Source: DASXZH01 sp963829965 (GTDB lineage: Bacteria > Armatimonadota > Fimbriimonadia > Fimbriimonadales > Fimbriimonadaceae). Taken from it: DNA of 64,000 nucleotides. Position 1 is the first letter of the stretch; each line of letters starts with the position of its first letter. The stretch covers positions 186,001 to 250,000 of the forward strand of contig CAWHLK010000032.1 of assembly GCA_963829965.1 (NCBI GenBank), written 5' to 3'. The notes beneath the pieces were generated by a model, which was given only the letters and a program-made list of their open reading frames with translations, ran no database searches and was not told where the DNA came from. Of the stretch, positions 26,125 through 35,472 are shown piece by piece. The position numbers and the translations under genes are program-made.

Positions 26125-28266
26125 TTAGGGCGTTAGCATAATCGTCGTGGTAAGTGACTGCCCATTGAATTTCGCTGTCAGTGTGACCGTCTTCGCGGAA
26201 GTACCCGCCGGTTCGGTCTTGATCTTGAATGACACGCCGGTCGTCCCAGCTGGGACCGTAACCGTCTCGGGGACGACTACCGCGGCATCGCTGCTGGTTA
26301 GCGTGACAACGTTTCCTACCGGGCCCGCAGGGCCGATCAATTGAATAACGCCATCGCTTGCCTGTCCGCCGACAACCGAAGTCGGCGAGACAAAGAAGTG
26401 CGCGAGCCCCCACGGCTGCAACGTTATCGTACCGATGGCGCTATAGGGAGCCAGGGTAGCGGTAATGGTCACGGTTGTGGTGGCAGACACGGGTTGTGTT
26501 CTCACGTGGAAAGAGACGCCGCTCGCGCCAATCGGCACAGTGGTGCTAGACGGAAGCCCAAGCGCGGGCGAATTGCTATTCAGGGAAACCACATTGTCCC
26601 CCGAAACTGCTTTGCCCGTGAGTTGCACGACAAGATCGGTCGTGTCGCCGCCGGTAAGGCTGGCCGGAGAGGCAAAGGCGCGATAAACGACGTAGGGGTC
26701 AATTGTCGTCGTGGAAGTCAGCACCGAGTTGCCGAGCTTGGCCGTTAGCAGCACGTGCGTGACGGCGGTCACATGTCCGGCGGTCATGCGGAATGATACT
26801 GCGCTGCCACCAACCGGAATCGTAACCGCCGGGGGAACGGAGAGCGCGCCCGGGTTATTGCTTGTGAGGGAGATGACCGCGGTTGACTGGGTCGGCGCGG
26901 AGAGCTGAACCACCCCGTCCGTTGCGTACCCGGTTGCAATGTTGTTAGGCGAAGTGAAGAAGTGAGAAATCGTGTCGAAGCCGATTGCGTGGATGACGCC
27001 ATCCTGGGTCCCAACGTAAACAGTGCCGTCGGCTGCGATGGCAGGGCTGCTGTCCGTCGAGGCGATTTCGGGATTGAAGGTTCCCAGCCTCTTCGACCAT
27101 TTGAGCTCGCCGGTCGAGCTATCCAGCGCGTAGAAGTCGCCTGCGTGGTCCTGAAAATAAATCGTGCCATCGCCGGCGATCGCAGGCGCGCAGTAAATGA
27201 AGGAGTTGGCGTCATACCGCCATTTGATTTCGCCGGTCGTCCCGTTAAGGGCCGCGAGAACAGTGTAAGTCGCCGCATAGACCGTTCCGTCCTTGCCGAC
27301 CGCAAGGTTGAAGGGGCCCGAAAAATCGCTGATCTCGGCGGATTCCCACTCGTTGATATAGGTGCCGTTCAAGTTATCTTTAAGAGCGACGACGGTGCCG
27401 TTCTGGGTTCCGACATAGACAGAGCCACTTGAGCCAACCGCGGGAGAGCCGCTCACGGGAACCCTATTAGACCAGAGCATTCTGCCCGACGGATTAAGGG
27501 CGACGAGCTTGCTATTTGTGCTGTCGGCTGCATATACCGTTCCTTTCACCGGCTCGACCGCAACGGAGTTGGAGCCATCGATGGGTAAGTTCTGAACGAC
27601 ATGGCCGGTGCGGCTGTCGATGGCGTAGCTGCCCGCATAAAGAAGTCCGTTTCCTCCCATGGAAAGCGGCCCCTGAATATTACTCACAAGATCCGGCCCG
27701 GTCGGCGGATTCGCCTGCCATATCATCTGACCGGTCGTTTCGTTAAGTGCGAAGACATTCCCTGGGTCGCCCGCCACTGCCGCATAAACCACGTTGTGGC
27801 CAAGCAGAGGTGAAGATTGGGCCTGAGCGCCGGCAAAGAAGTGCCACTTGAGCGTATTGTTCTTGGTGAAGGCATAGATGTAGCCATCGTTGGAGCCGAA
27901 GTAGATCGTGCCTTGCTCATCGATGGCGGCCGAGGATTGGATTCCGGCCTCGGTGGTTTCTGTCCACTTTATCTGGCCGCTCGCGCCGAGACCGGTGCCT
28001 ACACCCGCATCTTCCACATCGTTCTGGAACTTGGGCCAAGGTGCAGCCGTGTCGATATATTCGGAGAAGCTTACGCCCTGTTGAACCAGCATGCATTCTC
28101 GAGCTGAGCGGATGGGGCTGGATGAAAGAGCTAGTGCTGAGGCGAGCAGCGCGGCACCCAGAAATCCAGCATATGCCCAACTGGACCGACCCGAGATCAT
28201 CCCTATCGCCCACCTACGGCGTTTCCCAGCAAGTGAAGACCGGCGATTCGATTGCGTTTGTGACAT
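26125..28266 (-). CDS. Exported PQQ-propeller protein with three Ig-like repeats, paralogue 1
   Basis: The 713-residue protein has a basic N-terminus and a transmembrane or signal helix near residues 30-50. A PQQ-type beta-propeller spans about 75-430, with repeated units such as GTIYFGSNDGYIYAFTKNN and GTVYVGTQDGVIHAIGF. Three tandem Ig-like modules of about 90 residues follow to the C-terminus, each with VVQL, LSSN or LTSS, then a PxxxTVP strand. It is a close paralogue of the next protein upstream. A good Shine-Dalgarno sequence (AAGGAGAAGG) precedes the ATG. A surface or periplasmic binding role is likely, with no enzyme motif seen. Confidence 0.8.
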   Translation of the reverse strand: MSQTQSNRRSSLAGKRRRWAIGMISGRSSWAYAGFLGAALLASALALSSSPIRSARECMLVQQGVSFSEYIDTAAPWPKFQNDVEDAGVGTGLGASGQIKWTETTEAGIQSSAAIDEQGTIYFGSNDGYIYAFTKNNTLKWHFFAGAQAQSSPLLGHNVVYAAVAGDPGNVFALNETTGQMIWQANPPTGPDLVSNIQGPLSMGGNGLLYAGSYAIDSRTGHVVQNLPIDGSNSVAVEPVKGTVYAADSTNSKLVALNPSGRMLWSNRVPVSGSPAVGSSGSVYVGTQNGTVVALKDNLNGTYINEWESAEISDFSGPFNLAVGKDGTVYAATYTVLAALNGTTGEIKWRYDANSFIYCAPAIAGDGTIYFQDHAGDFYALDSSTGELKWSKRLGTFNPEIASTDSSPAIAADGTVYVGTQDGVIHAIGFDTISHFFTSPNNIATGYATDGVVQLSAPTQSTAVISLTSNNPGALSVPPAVTIPVGGSAVSFRMTAGHVTAVTHVLLTAKLGNSVLTSTTTIDPYVVYRAFASPASLTGGDTTDLVVQLTGKAVSGDNVVSLNSNSPALGLPSSTTVPIGASGVSFHVRTQPVSATTTVTITATLAPYSAIGTITLQPWGLAHFFVSPTSVVGGQASDGVIQLIGPAGPVGNVVTLTSSDAAVVVPETVTVPAGTTGVSFKIKTEPAGTSAKTVTLTAKFNGQSLTTTIMLTP

Positions 28267-28411
28267 GAGTTCCTTCTCCTTGTCTTTCCTTCAATACAAA
28301 CTGAGCCCATTTGGGCCAAAGCGCGTTGCACAATTCTACTTGCAATTTCCGGTAACCGGATTAATAAAGCCGCAGCCCTACGGCTACGGCTTCGTATAGA
28401 TGACCTCGCTG

Positions 28412-30622
28412 TCACTGTCTCAAGGTTAAGGTCGTCTGCATAGACTGTCCATTGAATTTCGCCGTAAGCGTTACGCTCCGTGCGGACGTACCCGCCGGCT
28501 CAGTCTTAATGCGGAACGAGGCGCCGGTCTTGCCTGCCGGGACGGTGATTGTCGCAGGAACCGTCACCGCGGCATCGCTGCTGGTGAGCGAGACCACATT
28601 TCCTTGCGGCCCTGCGGGTCCTGCGATTTGAACCACGCCATCGCTCCACTGCCCACCTGAGACCGAGGAAGGAGACGCAAAGAAGTGGGCCAACTCGAAA
28701 GGCTCGAGTTTCAGACTTGTCGTTTGGCTAAACGCTCCCAGCTTTGCCGTGAGGGTTGCGACTGTTGGAGCAGATACCGGCGATGTTTTAACCCTTACCG
28801 ACACGCCCTTTTCGCCGAGAGGAATGGCTAAGGAAACAGGTAAATGCACTGCTGGAAGGCTGCTAGAGAGAAACACAGTATAGTCTCCCACGGCTGCTTC
28901 TCCGGTGATTTGAACCACGATGTCGGTGGTGTCGCCGCCGGTGACTTCGTTTGGCGAAGCAAAGATCCCGCGAAAGGCATAGGGATCAATATAGACAGTT
29001 GTGGACTTTGCCGAGCTCCCAAGAGTTGCGGTAAGCGTGACCCTCACTCCAGTGGTAACGTGCGGGCTCGTCATTCTGAAAGAAACGCCGGTGGCGTCAT
29101 TGGCAACGGCAACAGATTCGGGAACAGACAGGATGCCAGGCTCGCTGCTCTCCAATGAAACCAGGCGAGGCCCGGTTCCATTGGTGGGATAGGTGAGTTG
29201 AACGACACCGTCGGTCTCGGATCCCCCAACGAGAGCCACAGGCGAAACGAAGAAGTCTCGGATTGGGTTAAAGCCGATTGCGTGCATGACGCCATCCTGG
29301 GTTCCTATGAAAATTGTGCCATCGGCGCCGATCGCCGGCGAGGGATCGGCAGAGCCATTGGACGCGTTTACATCAAAACTGCCCAAGCTTTCGGTCCATT
29401 TCACGCCACCGGTTCCAGGATCAAGCGCATACAAAGTGCCGCCGTGATCCCGGAAGTACAGGGTTCCGTCGGCTGCGATTGCGACCGAACTGGAGACGTT
29501 GGACTTTGGCTCATAGCTCCATCTTGTCGCTCCGGTTGTGGCGTCCAACGCCACAATAGAGCCGCCGCTTACCGCATATACGGTTCCATCTTTGCCCACC
29601 GCAAGAGTAGTCGACTGCTGGGAAACAAAGTTCGGCAATACTTCGCTAGTCCAGAGGACAGAGTAAAGGTGGGATGCGATGCCATTATTAAGGTCATCTC
29701 TGATCGCCTCGACCGTTCCGTCGCCCATGGTTGTGTAGATGGATCCATTCGATCCCAAAGCGGGCGATCCCAGCGTGTAAAGAGAAGAATCCCAACTTCC
29801 GTCACCGAACAAGGTATAGGCATCTAGGCCGTACCCGCCTTCGTTCGGATTTGGATTCCCTCCGTTTACATAGAGAAGGTCTCGATTCGGGACTACCGCG
29901 AGGGTAGTCGAAAAGGGGGCGGTATAGAAGCTGCTGTTGGCACTGCCTGTCTCGCAGTTAACCAAGTTAGTGCCCGCATAGAGGAAACCGCTTGACGACA
30001 TTGCAAGCGGACCATCCGCCTGCGGGAAGTGCAGGGGAACACCGTCGTTGTAAAATCCCTGCCACAGTTCCTTACCTGTAGCCGTGTCCAAGGCATAGGC
30101 GTTGGCCTTATTGCCGTAGGTTGCAAAGAAAACTACGCCTTTTGCGAGCAAGGGAGTTGACCGAATCGGGAGGTTCGCTCGATGTGCCCACTTCAGGCTT
30201 CCATTAGTTCGAACGGCATAAAGATAGCCGTCGTTCGACCCGAAATAGACCGTTCCCTGCTCATCAACAACCGCGGACGAGTTGATTGCGCCGCCTGTTT
30301 TGAATGTCCATTTTACAAAGCCATCCGCGCCCGAACCAATACCCACGCCCGTGTTTTGCCAGTCGTGTTGATATTTAGGCCAAGGCGCGTCTACATCAAG
30401 GTATTCGTTGTTCGAGACGTATTGTTGAAGTGCAATGTTTAATGCGACGCGTCGGCTCGTTCCTGCCAAACCTCTGGCTGAAAGCGCGCCTGCCGAGGCC
30501 AAGGCAGCGAACGCGACCAATGCTAATAGCGTCGGAGACGCTTTGCCAAAACCCGACCTATTACCTTCCGCACCGGCGGACTTAGGGAGCCTAGAACTCC
30601 CGAGCAATTGACGAGCAGACAT
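28412..30622 (-). CDS. Exported PQQ-propeller protein with three Ig-like repeats, paralogue 2
   Basis: The 736-residue protein has the same layout as its neighbour: an N-terminal hydrophobic helix near residue 35-50, the WPKYQHDWQNTGVGIG motif, a PQQ propeller (GTVYFGSNDGYLYAVRTNGS) and three C-terminal Ig-like modules ending in TLTLRQ. The two genes are 145 bases apart, on the same strand, and clearly arose by tandem duplication. AAGGAG lies six bases upstream of the ATG. The shared WPK(F/Y)Q opening is typical of PQQ-propeller proteins of the BamB-like type, but nothing here links them to outer-membrane assembly. Confidence 0.8.
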   Translation of the reverse strand: MSARQLLGSSRLPKSAGAEGNRSGFGKASPTLLALVAFAALASAGALSARGLAGTSRRVALNIALQQYVSNNEYLDVDAPWPKYQHDWQNTGVGIGSGADGFVKWTFKTGGAINSSAVVDEQGTVYFGSNDGYLYAVRTNGSLKWAHRANLPIRSTPLLAKGVVFFATYGNKANAYALDTATGKELWQGFYNDGVPLHFPQADGPLAMSSSGFLYAGTNLVNCETGSANSSFYTAPFSTTLAVVPNRDLLYVNGGNPNPNEGGYGLDAYTLFGDGSWDSSLYTLGSPALGSNGSIYTTMGDGTVEAIRDDLNNGIASHLYSVLWTSEVLPNFVSQQSTTLAVGKDGTVYAVSGGSIVALDATTGATRWSYEPKSNVSSSVAIAADGTLYFRDHGGTLYALDPGTGGVKWTESLGSFDVNASNGSADPSPAIGADGTIFIGTQDGVMHAIGFNPIRDFFVSPVALVGGSETDGVVQLTYPTNGTGPRLVSLESSEPGILSVPESVAVANDATGVSFRMTSPHVTTGVRVTLTATLGSSAKSTTVYIDPYAFRGIFASPNEVTGGDTTDIVVQITGEAAVGDYTVFLSSSLPAVHLPVSLAIPLGEKGVSVRVKTSPVSAPTVATLTAKLGAFSQTTSLKLEPFELAHFFASPSSVSGGQWSDGVVQIAGPAGPQGNVVSLTSSDAAVTVPATITVPAGKTGASFRIKTEPAGTSARSVTLTAKFNGQSMQTTLTLRQ

Positions 30623-30669
30623 ACTAACTCCTTGCCCTCAAAATCATTATAGTACGTGGTAAGCGCATT

Positions 30670-31836
30670 CTATTGCCGACTTGGCGGCCATAGGACTATA
30701 TCGTCGCACCTAATTTCAATCTCCTTTCTATAGGCGTCGAAGTCCCCGATTCTTGGATTGACTCCGAGCCCAGGAGTCTCTGGTGCCCGAATGCAGCCAT
30801 CGTTGTCCAGTTTCCACCGTTCGCCCCCAATTGCCAGAGCTAAAGGCGAAGGGGAAATGGGCATCTCGGCAAAAGCGTTATTGAAATCCGCGTATGCCTG
30901 CAAAGAAGCGCTCAAGGCTAGATTGGAGGTGAACGTGTGATTCACGTAGTTCACCCCCGCGCTGCGCGCGTGAAGCGCTACCTGGCGGGCGGAGGTGATT
31001 CCTCCTACCCGTCCGGAATCGATCTGAATGAATCTCACTCGGCCGTAATCGATATAATGCCGAGCTTGATCGGCCGAATGGGAGCCTTCGCCTCCTGCAA
31101 GAGCAATGCTCGTGAGCCCTTCCAGTTCCGAGTATTCGGCCAGTGCGTTGCCTGCAAACGGCTCCTCCCACCAGTGCACCTTAAATTCTTCAAAAATCGG
31201 AATTCGTGCCGCCGCGCGCTCGACCTCATGCCCGAACACGCAGCCGGTATCAATCAACAGCGTTCGGACTGGACCAAGTCCTTCGCGTGCCGCAGCGATC
31301 TGATTACGGTCGAGTTCGACCGAAGCCTGCCCGATCGGGCCCCAGCCAAACTTCGCCGCCGTAAACCCCAACTCCGCCGCTCGTCGAGCTGCGATGAAAG
31401 TCTCTTCCGGCGTCAATCCGAACAGCTGGCTCGCATAGGCGCGCTTGGGCAAGTTGAATTCGCCAAGAAAGGACCATACCGGCGCGCCTTGCCTTTGCCC
31501 AATAAGATCCCATAACGCGATATCGATTCCACTGAGCGCATGGTCACACTGCAGGAGATCACTACTGCGCTCCTTAATCAATAGGTGAATGCGGCCGATA
31601 TCGGATGGGTCGTGTAACTGTTGGCCGAGCACCGAATCCAAAACCGGATGGCAGGCGCTGTGAGACATCGGCGCCACAAGTGCGGCTATCGTGGTTAGTG
31701 GAGAAGCCTCGCACTCGCCCCAGCCCACGTAACCGCCCGCGGAAACGCGGATAAGCAGCGCGTCCTGGCTGCCATCGCCGATGTCCTTGACATGCGGCAT
31801 TCGGAGATAAAATGCGTCGACCGCTTCGATCTTCAT
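30670..31836 (-). CDS. Enolase-superfamily enzyme (mandelate racemase / muconate lactonizing type)
   Basis: The 388-residue protein has the capping domain (GWGECEASPLTTIAALVAP) and the barrel of the enolase superfamily. Metal ligands appear as Asp in LLIDTG, Glu in WWEEPF and Glu in LAGGEG. A lysine in AAKFGWG and a histidine in VNHTFTS fit the general bases of the mandelate racemase subgroup, so an acid-sugar dehydratase or racemase is likely. The exact substrate cannot be told. It overlaps the stop of the mutarotase-like gene in ATGA, so the two are translated together and probably serve the same sugar. Confidence 0.8.
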   Translation of the reverse strand: MKIEAVDAFYLRMPHVKDIGDGSQDALLIRVSAGGYVGWGECEASPLTTIAALVAPMSHSACHPVLDSVLGQQLHDPSDIGRIHLLIKERSSDLLQCDHALSGIDIALWDLIGQRQGAPVWSFLGEFNLPKRAYASQLFGLTPEETFIAARRAAELGFTAAKFGWGPIGQASVELDRNQIAAAREGLGPVRTLLIDTGCVFGHEVERAAARIPIFEEFKVHWWEEPFAGNALAEYSELEGLTSIALAGGEGSHSADQARHYIDYGRVRFIQIDSGRVGGITSARQVALHARSAGVNYVNHTFTSNLALSASLQAYADFNNAFAEMPISPSPLALAIGGERWKLDNDGCIRAPETPGLGVNPRIGDFDAYRKEIEIRCDDIVLWPPSRQ

Positions 31837-32660
31837 AGTGCCACGTATCGATACACCGTTTCCAGGGATTGGTTAGGTTCTAAGACCGAGCATTGACCTC
31901 GTGGGGCTGCTAAGCTGACTTCCTTTGGCATGCAGGTGCATGGCTCCAGCACGGCCACCCGGTGGTCGAAAAAGCCTCCGTAGGACGCGAAGTACCAGCA
32001 GTAGGGGAAGATCTTGGAATCAAACTCGATCTTAAACGTACGCTGGCCGTTCGACCACTCCATAAGGCCTTGTTCGAGGGGATGCAGATACAGGAACTCG
32101 GTCGAGCCATCAAATTCAGGGATCGTTTCTCCACGCCACTCCCCTTCGCCGCCACGCCTGCTCCATTCGGGATCCACTGCCGTGTAGCGCATGGCGCCGC
32201 AAGTGATCTGGTCGCCAGGTTGGATCTTCATCGCTGCGTGCAACTTCCAAAGGAACGACCTAGTCGAACCGGAAAGGTTGATGATATCGGAGGCAACCAA
32301 GCAGGCATTGTCGACAAGCCAATATAGTTTCCGCACTTCGAGCCCAAAGCCGGGGAGTTTTGCGATAAGCGTGATGGTCGTTGAGTTGGCATCGCACTGA
32401 AATTCCGTCGTCCACAACTCGCCGTGGTCGGGACAGGCAATGCCGTCAATCGTTTCTTCTACGTCATTCGGCAAAAGCTCGTCAATCCCGCCGTAGAAGT
32501 TCGGGTCGTACTCCGTGCCGGGAGGTTCCAACCTTAGGGGTACATTCTCGTTGCGCCATAGATAGTCGTAGCCGCTCGCTTTATGAACGAAGCGCACGAT
32601 GCGCGCCCCAACCTCCGGCGCGATTTCGACGAGAATCTTCTTATTTTCCAGTGTCACCAT
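31833..32660 (-). CDS. Galactose-mutarotase-like protein (aldose 1-epimerase fold)
   Basis: The 275-residue protein follows the beta-sandwich pattern of galactose mutarotase-like enzymes. It opens with a strand-rich ILVEIAPEVGARIVRFVHK, then has a YDYLWRN segment and the late KIEFDSKIFPYCWYFASYGG strand pair. The true catalytic histidines and glutamate of GalM are not clearly placed, so a DUF4432/DUF4380-like relative is possible. It is the first gene of a two-gene unit with the enolase-superfamily enzyme. AAAGGGA lies just upstream of the ATG. Together they suggest breakdown or conversion of an unusual sugar or sugar acid. Confidence 0.7.
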   Translation of the reverse strand: MVTLENKKILVEIAPEVGARIVRFVHKASGYDYLWRNENVPLRLEPPGTEYDPNFYGGIDELLPNDVEETIDGIACPDHGELWTTEFQCDANSTTITLIAKLPGFGLEVRKLYWLVDNACLVASDIINLSGSTRSFLWKLHAAMKIQPGDQITCGAMRYTAVDPEWSRRGGEGEWRGETIPEFDGSTEFLYLHPLEQGLMEWSNGQRTFKIEFDSKIFPYCWYFASYGGFFDHRVAVLEPCTCMPKEVSLAAPRGQCSVLEPNQSLETVYRYVAL

Positions 32661-32798
32661 GTCCCTTTCGACTCTAGCCGATTTAACGCATCGTTAACAC
32701 TGGTGGGCTAATCTACAAATTCGTGGGCCGTGCTTGAGCAGCGGAGTAAAATCTCCTGTCTGCTCCGCGTCCTGTTGCGGAGCGCCAGGAGTTCTGAA

Positions 32799-33923
32799 TT
32801 GGCAAATGCATACACGCCGGGTCTTACTGTAAGCGGCGACATTATCGTTAGGCGCACCCGTCGCTTGCCCATCAAGGGCGAGGTTCTCGTTTCCGTTGGA
32901 GACAAGGTCGATCCCGATCAAGTCATCGCTCGGGCCAAGCTGCCAGGAGCGTTGCAAACCATTAAGCTGGCCGAAAAACTGGGAGTTGACGCCAAAGATG
33001 CGCCCCCGTTTTTCCGCCTTGCGATAGGCGCACCCATCGAAAAAGGCGAAATTGTTGCGGAGTCCAAAGGGTTTTTAGGGCGATTTGGAAAAACGACGGT
33101 GACCTCCGATTTCACTGGCACCGTCGAGGGCATTTCCGAGATCACCGGCAACATCTTGGTCCGCGAATCGCCGATTCCGGTGGACGTCACTGCTTATATT
33201 GAGGGGCAGGTAGCCTCGGTTCTTCCGGAAGAGGGCGCGATCATCGAGACCCGTGGCGGCATGGTGCAGGGCATTTTCGGCGTAGGGGGCGAGCGCCAAG
33301 GGATCATCAAGGTGCTTTCCGAGAGCACGGACAAGATCATCGAGCCAAGCGATATCTCAAGTGATGACGCGGGCAAGATCCTCGTCGGCGGAGCAGGGAT
33401 GACGTTTGAAGCCATCCAAAAAGCCGCGCAAGTCGGCGTCATCGGCCTTGTGGCCGGCGGCGTCAAGGACGGCGACCTCACCAAGTATCTTGGCTACGAT
33501 ATTGGTGTAGCCATCACCGGAACAGAGCAGATCCCCCTGACCATTTTGGTAACTGAGGGCTTCGGCTTTCTTCGAATGGCAGCCCGAACTCTGGCCCTTC
33601 TGAAAGAACTCGAAGGCAAAAAGGCCAGCATCAACGGGGCGACGCAAATCCGGGCGGGGGTGATTCGTCCTGAAATTATTGTGCCGCTCGCAACCACTTC
33701 GAAGGACGTGCCCGTGGCCGCCAGCGGCGGCGAACTCATGATTGGCACGCCGATCCGCGTCATACGCGAACCGTATTTTGGACGTTTGGCTTCGGTGACA
33801 GATCTTCCACCGCAACTCATGGTCGTGGATTCTGGAACCGAAGTGAGAGTCTTGAAAGCAAAACTGGAGGATGGGGAGGAAGTCGTAGTTCCGCGGGCGA
33901 ACGTCGAAATTATCGCGACGTAG
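32799..33923 (+). CDS. Unrecognised barrel-sandwich/KOW-like protein
   Basis: The 374-residue protein has no family I can name. The N-terminal 120 residues show repeated KGEVLVSVGDKVDPDQVIA and EKGEIVAESKGF segments, like biotinyl/lipoyl-type barrel-sandwich domains. The middle (about 170-310) is a Rossmann-like or hydrolase-like stretch rich in GG and VAGG. The C-terminal 60 residues (GTPIRVIREPYFGRLASVTD, then VVVPRANVEII) fit a KOW-type small barrel. The start is set by AGGAG at 32787-32791, seven bases before the TTG at 32799. The frame is open further upstream, but no other start has a binding site. It precedes the OmpR regulator by 36 bases. Confidence 0.7.
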   Translation: MANAYTPGLTVSGDIIVRRTRRLPIKGEVLVSVGDKVDPDQVIARAKLPGALQTIKLAEKLGVDAKDAPPFFRLAIGAPIEKGEIVAESKGFLGRFGKTTVTSDFTGTVEGISEITGNILVRESPIPVDVTAYIEGQVASVLPEEGAIIETRGGMVQGIFGVGGERQGIIKVLSESTDKIIEPSDISSDDAGKILVGGAGMTFEAIQKAAQVGVIGLVAGGVKDGDLTKYLGYDIGVAITGTEQIPLTILVTEGFGFLRMAARTLALLKELEGKKASINGATQIRAGVIRPEIIVPLATTSKDVPVAASGGELMIGTPIRVIREPYFGRLASVTDLPPQLMVVDSGTEVRVLKAKLEDGEEVVVPRANVEIIAT

Positions 33924-33959
33924 CTTCGAAACGGCCAAAGCGGCTCTTTCTATGAATGC

Positions 33960-34631
33960 ATGAAACTGCTAATCATTGACGACGAGCCCACTTTGGCTGA
34001 AACCGTCGAGACGCGTATGCGCCGTGAGGGGTACAGCACGTTCGTGGCGGAGTCTGCGGAAGAAGGGATGCGCATCTTCCGCAGAGTAAGGCCGGATCTG
34101 GTGATCCTGGATATAATGCTCCCTCAGCGCTCCGGCTACGACTTCTGCCGAGCGGTCCGTAAAGAGGGCAGCACGCCCATCATCTTCCTATCCGCCCGAA
34201 GCGACGAAAGGGACCGAATCAAGGGCTTGGAACTTGGAGCCGATGACTACGTCGTCAAGCCGTTCAATCTCTCCGAACTCGCGGCCCGAGTAAAGGCCGT
34301 CTTGAGACGCTCCACCGGAGAAGTGCCGCCTGAATCGGTCACGAATGGCGATCTTGTAATCGATCCGAGAACCCACTCCGCGACCAGGGACGGTAAGAAC
34401 CTGGAACTCTCGCCGAAAGAGTTCGCGCTCCTCTATTTCCTCGTTCGCAATGCAGGGCAGGTATTTGCCCGCGAGACCTTGCTTGACCGCGTTTGGGGCA
34501 AGGATGCGTTCGTTAGTGAGCGAACCGTGGATGTTCACATCCGCTGGCTGCGCAGCGTGGTGGAAGAGGATCCTCACGAGCCGAAGCGCCTTCTCACCGT
34601 GCGCGGTGTAGGGTACAAGTTCGAAGGCTAG
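33960..34631 (+). CDS. OmpR/PhoB-family response regulator
   Basis: The 223-residue protein has a complete receiver domain: the acidic pair in LLIIDDEP, the phospho-acceptor Asp in LVILDIMLP, Thr/Ser in FLSARS and Lys in VVKPF. A winged-helix DNA-binding domain follows (LELSPKEFALLYFLV, ERTVDVHIRWLR, RGVGYKFEG). No histidine kinase gene is adjacent, so it is an orphan here. It lies between the KOW-like protein and a zinc-ribbon membrane protein. The latter has its own candidate promoter. The target genes are not known. Confidence 0.92.
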   Translation: MKLLIIDDEPTLAETVETRMRREGYSTFVAESAEEGMRIFRRVRPDLVILDIMLPQRSGYDFCRAVRKEGSTPIIFLSARSDERDRIKGLELGADDYVVKPFNLSELAARVKAVLRRSTGEVPPESVTNGDLVIDPRTHSATRDGKNLELSPKEFALLYFLVRNAGQVFARETLLDRVWGKDAFVSERTVDVHIRWLRSVVEEDPHEPKRLLTVRGVGYKFEG

Positions 34632-34635
34632 TAGC

Positions 34636-34641
34636 CATAAT
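34636..34641 (+). promoter_or_regulatory. -10-like box for a leaderless TTG start (CATAAT, N6, TTG)
   Basis: CATAAT followed by TGGTTA and then TTG. This supports the TTG at 34648 as a genuine start. Confidence 0.5.
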
Positions 34642-34647
34642 TGGTTA

Positions 34648-34944
34648 TTGAACTGCCCCAACTGCAAAACGCCCTTCCCCTGGTTTGCCGTGTTTCGTTT
34701 GAACTTTGGCGTGCGCAACTACCGCTGCCGTAACTGCAAGGCGCTATGCAGCATGAACCCGTACATCTTCCTGCGTTGGTCGCTCATTCCCTGGGCTTTC
34801 GTTCTTCTTTCCACAATGACGATCATGTTCTGGGGTCTATGGCCCTTTCTCGTCCTATTCGTGGTCATCCGCACCGCCTGGGTATTTGCGAGTCCCCACA
34901 TTGTGCCGATGCAGGTGCGCCTGCCGCAGAAAGAGGTTACATAA
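34648..34944 (+). CDS. Small zinc-ribbon membrane protein
   Basis: The 98-residue protein opens MNCPNCKTPFPW and has a second pair in YRCRNCKALC, making a four-cysteine zinc ribbon within the first 35 residues. Two hydrophobic helices follow (FLRWSLIPWAFVLLSTMTIM and WGLWPFLVLFVVIRTAWVFA). The pattern is seen in small DUF983-like or zinc-ribbon membrane proteins, but the match is not strong. A leaderless-type box supports the TTG start. Its 3' end overlaps the convergent DinB-like gene by eight bases. Confidence 0.68.
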   Translation: MNCPNCKTPFPWFAVFRLNFGVRNYRCRNCKALCSMNPYIFLRWSLIPWAFVLLSTMTIMFWGLWPFLVLFVVIRTAWVFASPHIVPMQVRLPQKEVT

Positions 34945-35386
34945 CCGAAGTCAGCTGCTCGATGTGGTACATGTCGTGCCCAACGATTGCCGCCGCCCAA
35001 TCGCGAACCGTCATCGGCCCCCTTTCGGAGTGAACTGCCGTCTTGTCCCAGTCACTTGCAGGCAGACTCTGGAGATAGGCAACCGTTTTGGCTCGATGGC
35101 CCTTGAACTGCTTGGCCTGCTCAACCACGTCTGTCTCGCTGTACTTGCCGTCGATCGCTCTCTGGCCTTCGTCATAGCCCTCCAGGGTCGACCCGGGTTG
35201 CTCCACCGTCTGCCGTATCCGGCCGTAAAGGATCGGCTCCCAGTCTGCGAGGTGAGCGACCACTTCGCGCGGTGTGAATCGGTCCTCGGATGTAGGCGTG
35301 TCCAGTTTGTCCTTGCCCAAGTGCCCAACCAATCGCTCGATCACTACGGGGCCCTGCTCCAATCCAGTCAAGATATATCCGGTCAT
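34937..35386 (-). CDS. DinB-family protein
   Basis: The 149-residue protein has the four-helix DinB/DfrA-like layout with metal-binding histidines in VVAHLADWEP and GHDMYHIEQL. Members include bacillithiol- or mycothiol-dependent transferases, and many are damage-inducible with unknown substrate. The Trp/Asp pattern (DWAAAIVGHDMYH) is typical of the C-terminal helix. It is transcribed towards the zinc-ribbon gene and away from sod. Confidence 0.8.
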   Translation of the reverse strand: MTGYILTGLEQGPVVIERLVGHLGKDKLDTPTSEDRFTPREVVAHLADWEPILYGRIRQTVEQPGSTLEGYDEGQRAIDGKYSETDVVEQAKQFKGHRAKTVAYLQSLPASDWDKTAVHSERGPMTVRDWAAAIVGHDMYHIEQLTSVM

Positions 35387-35472
35387 GCCTGATTCTAGCG
35401 CACACGGGTAGGCTTAAATCATCAGCGTTACCGGGAGTCTGGAGCGCGTAGAGAGATAGAGGAGAAAAGAAT

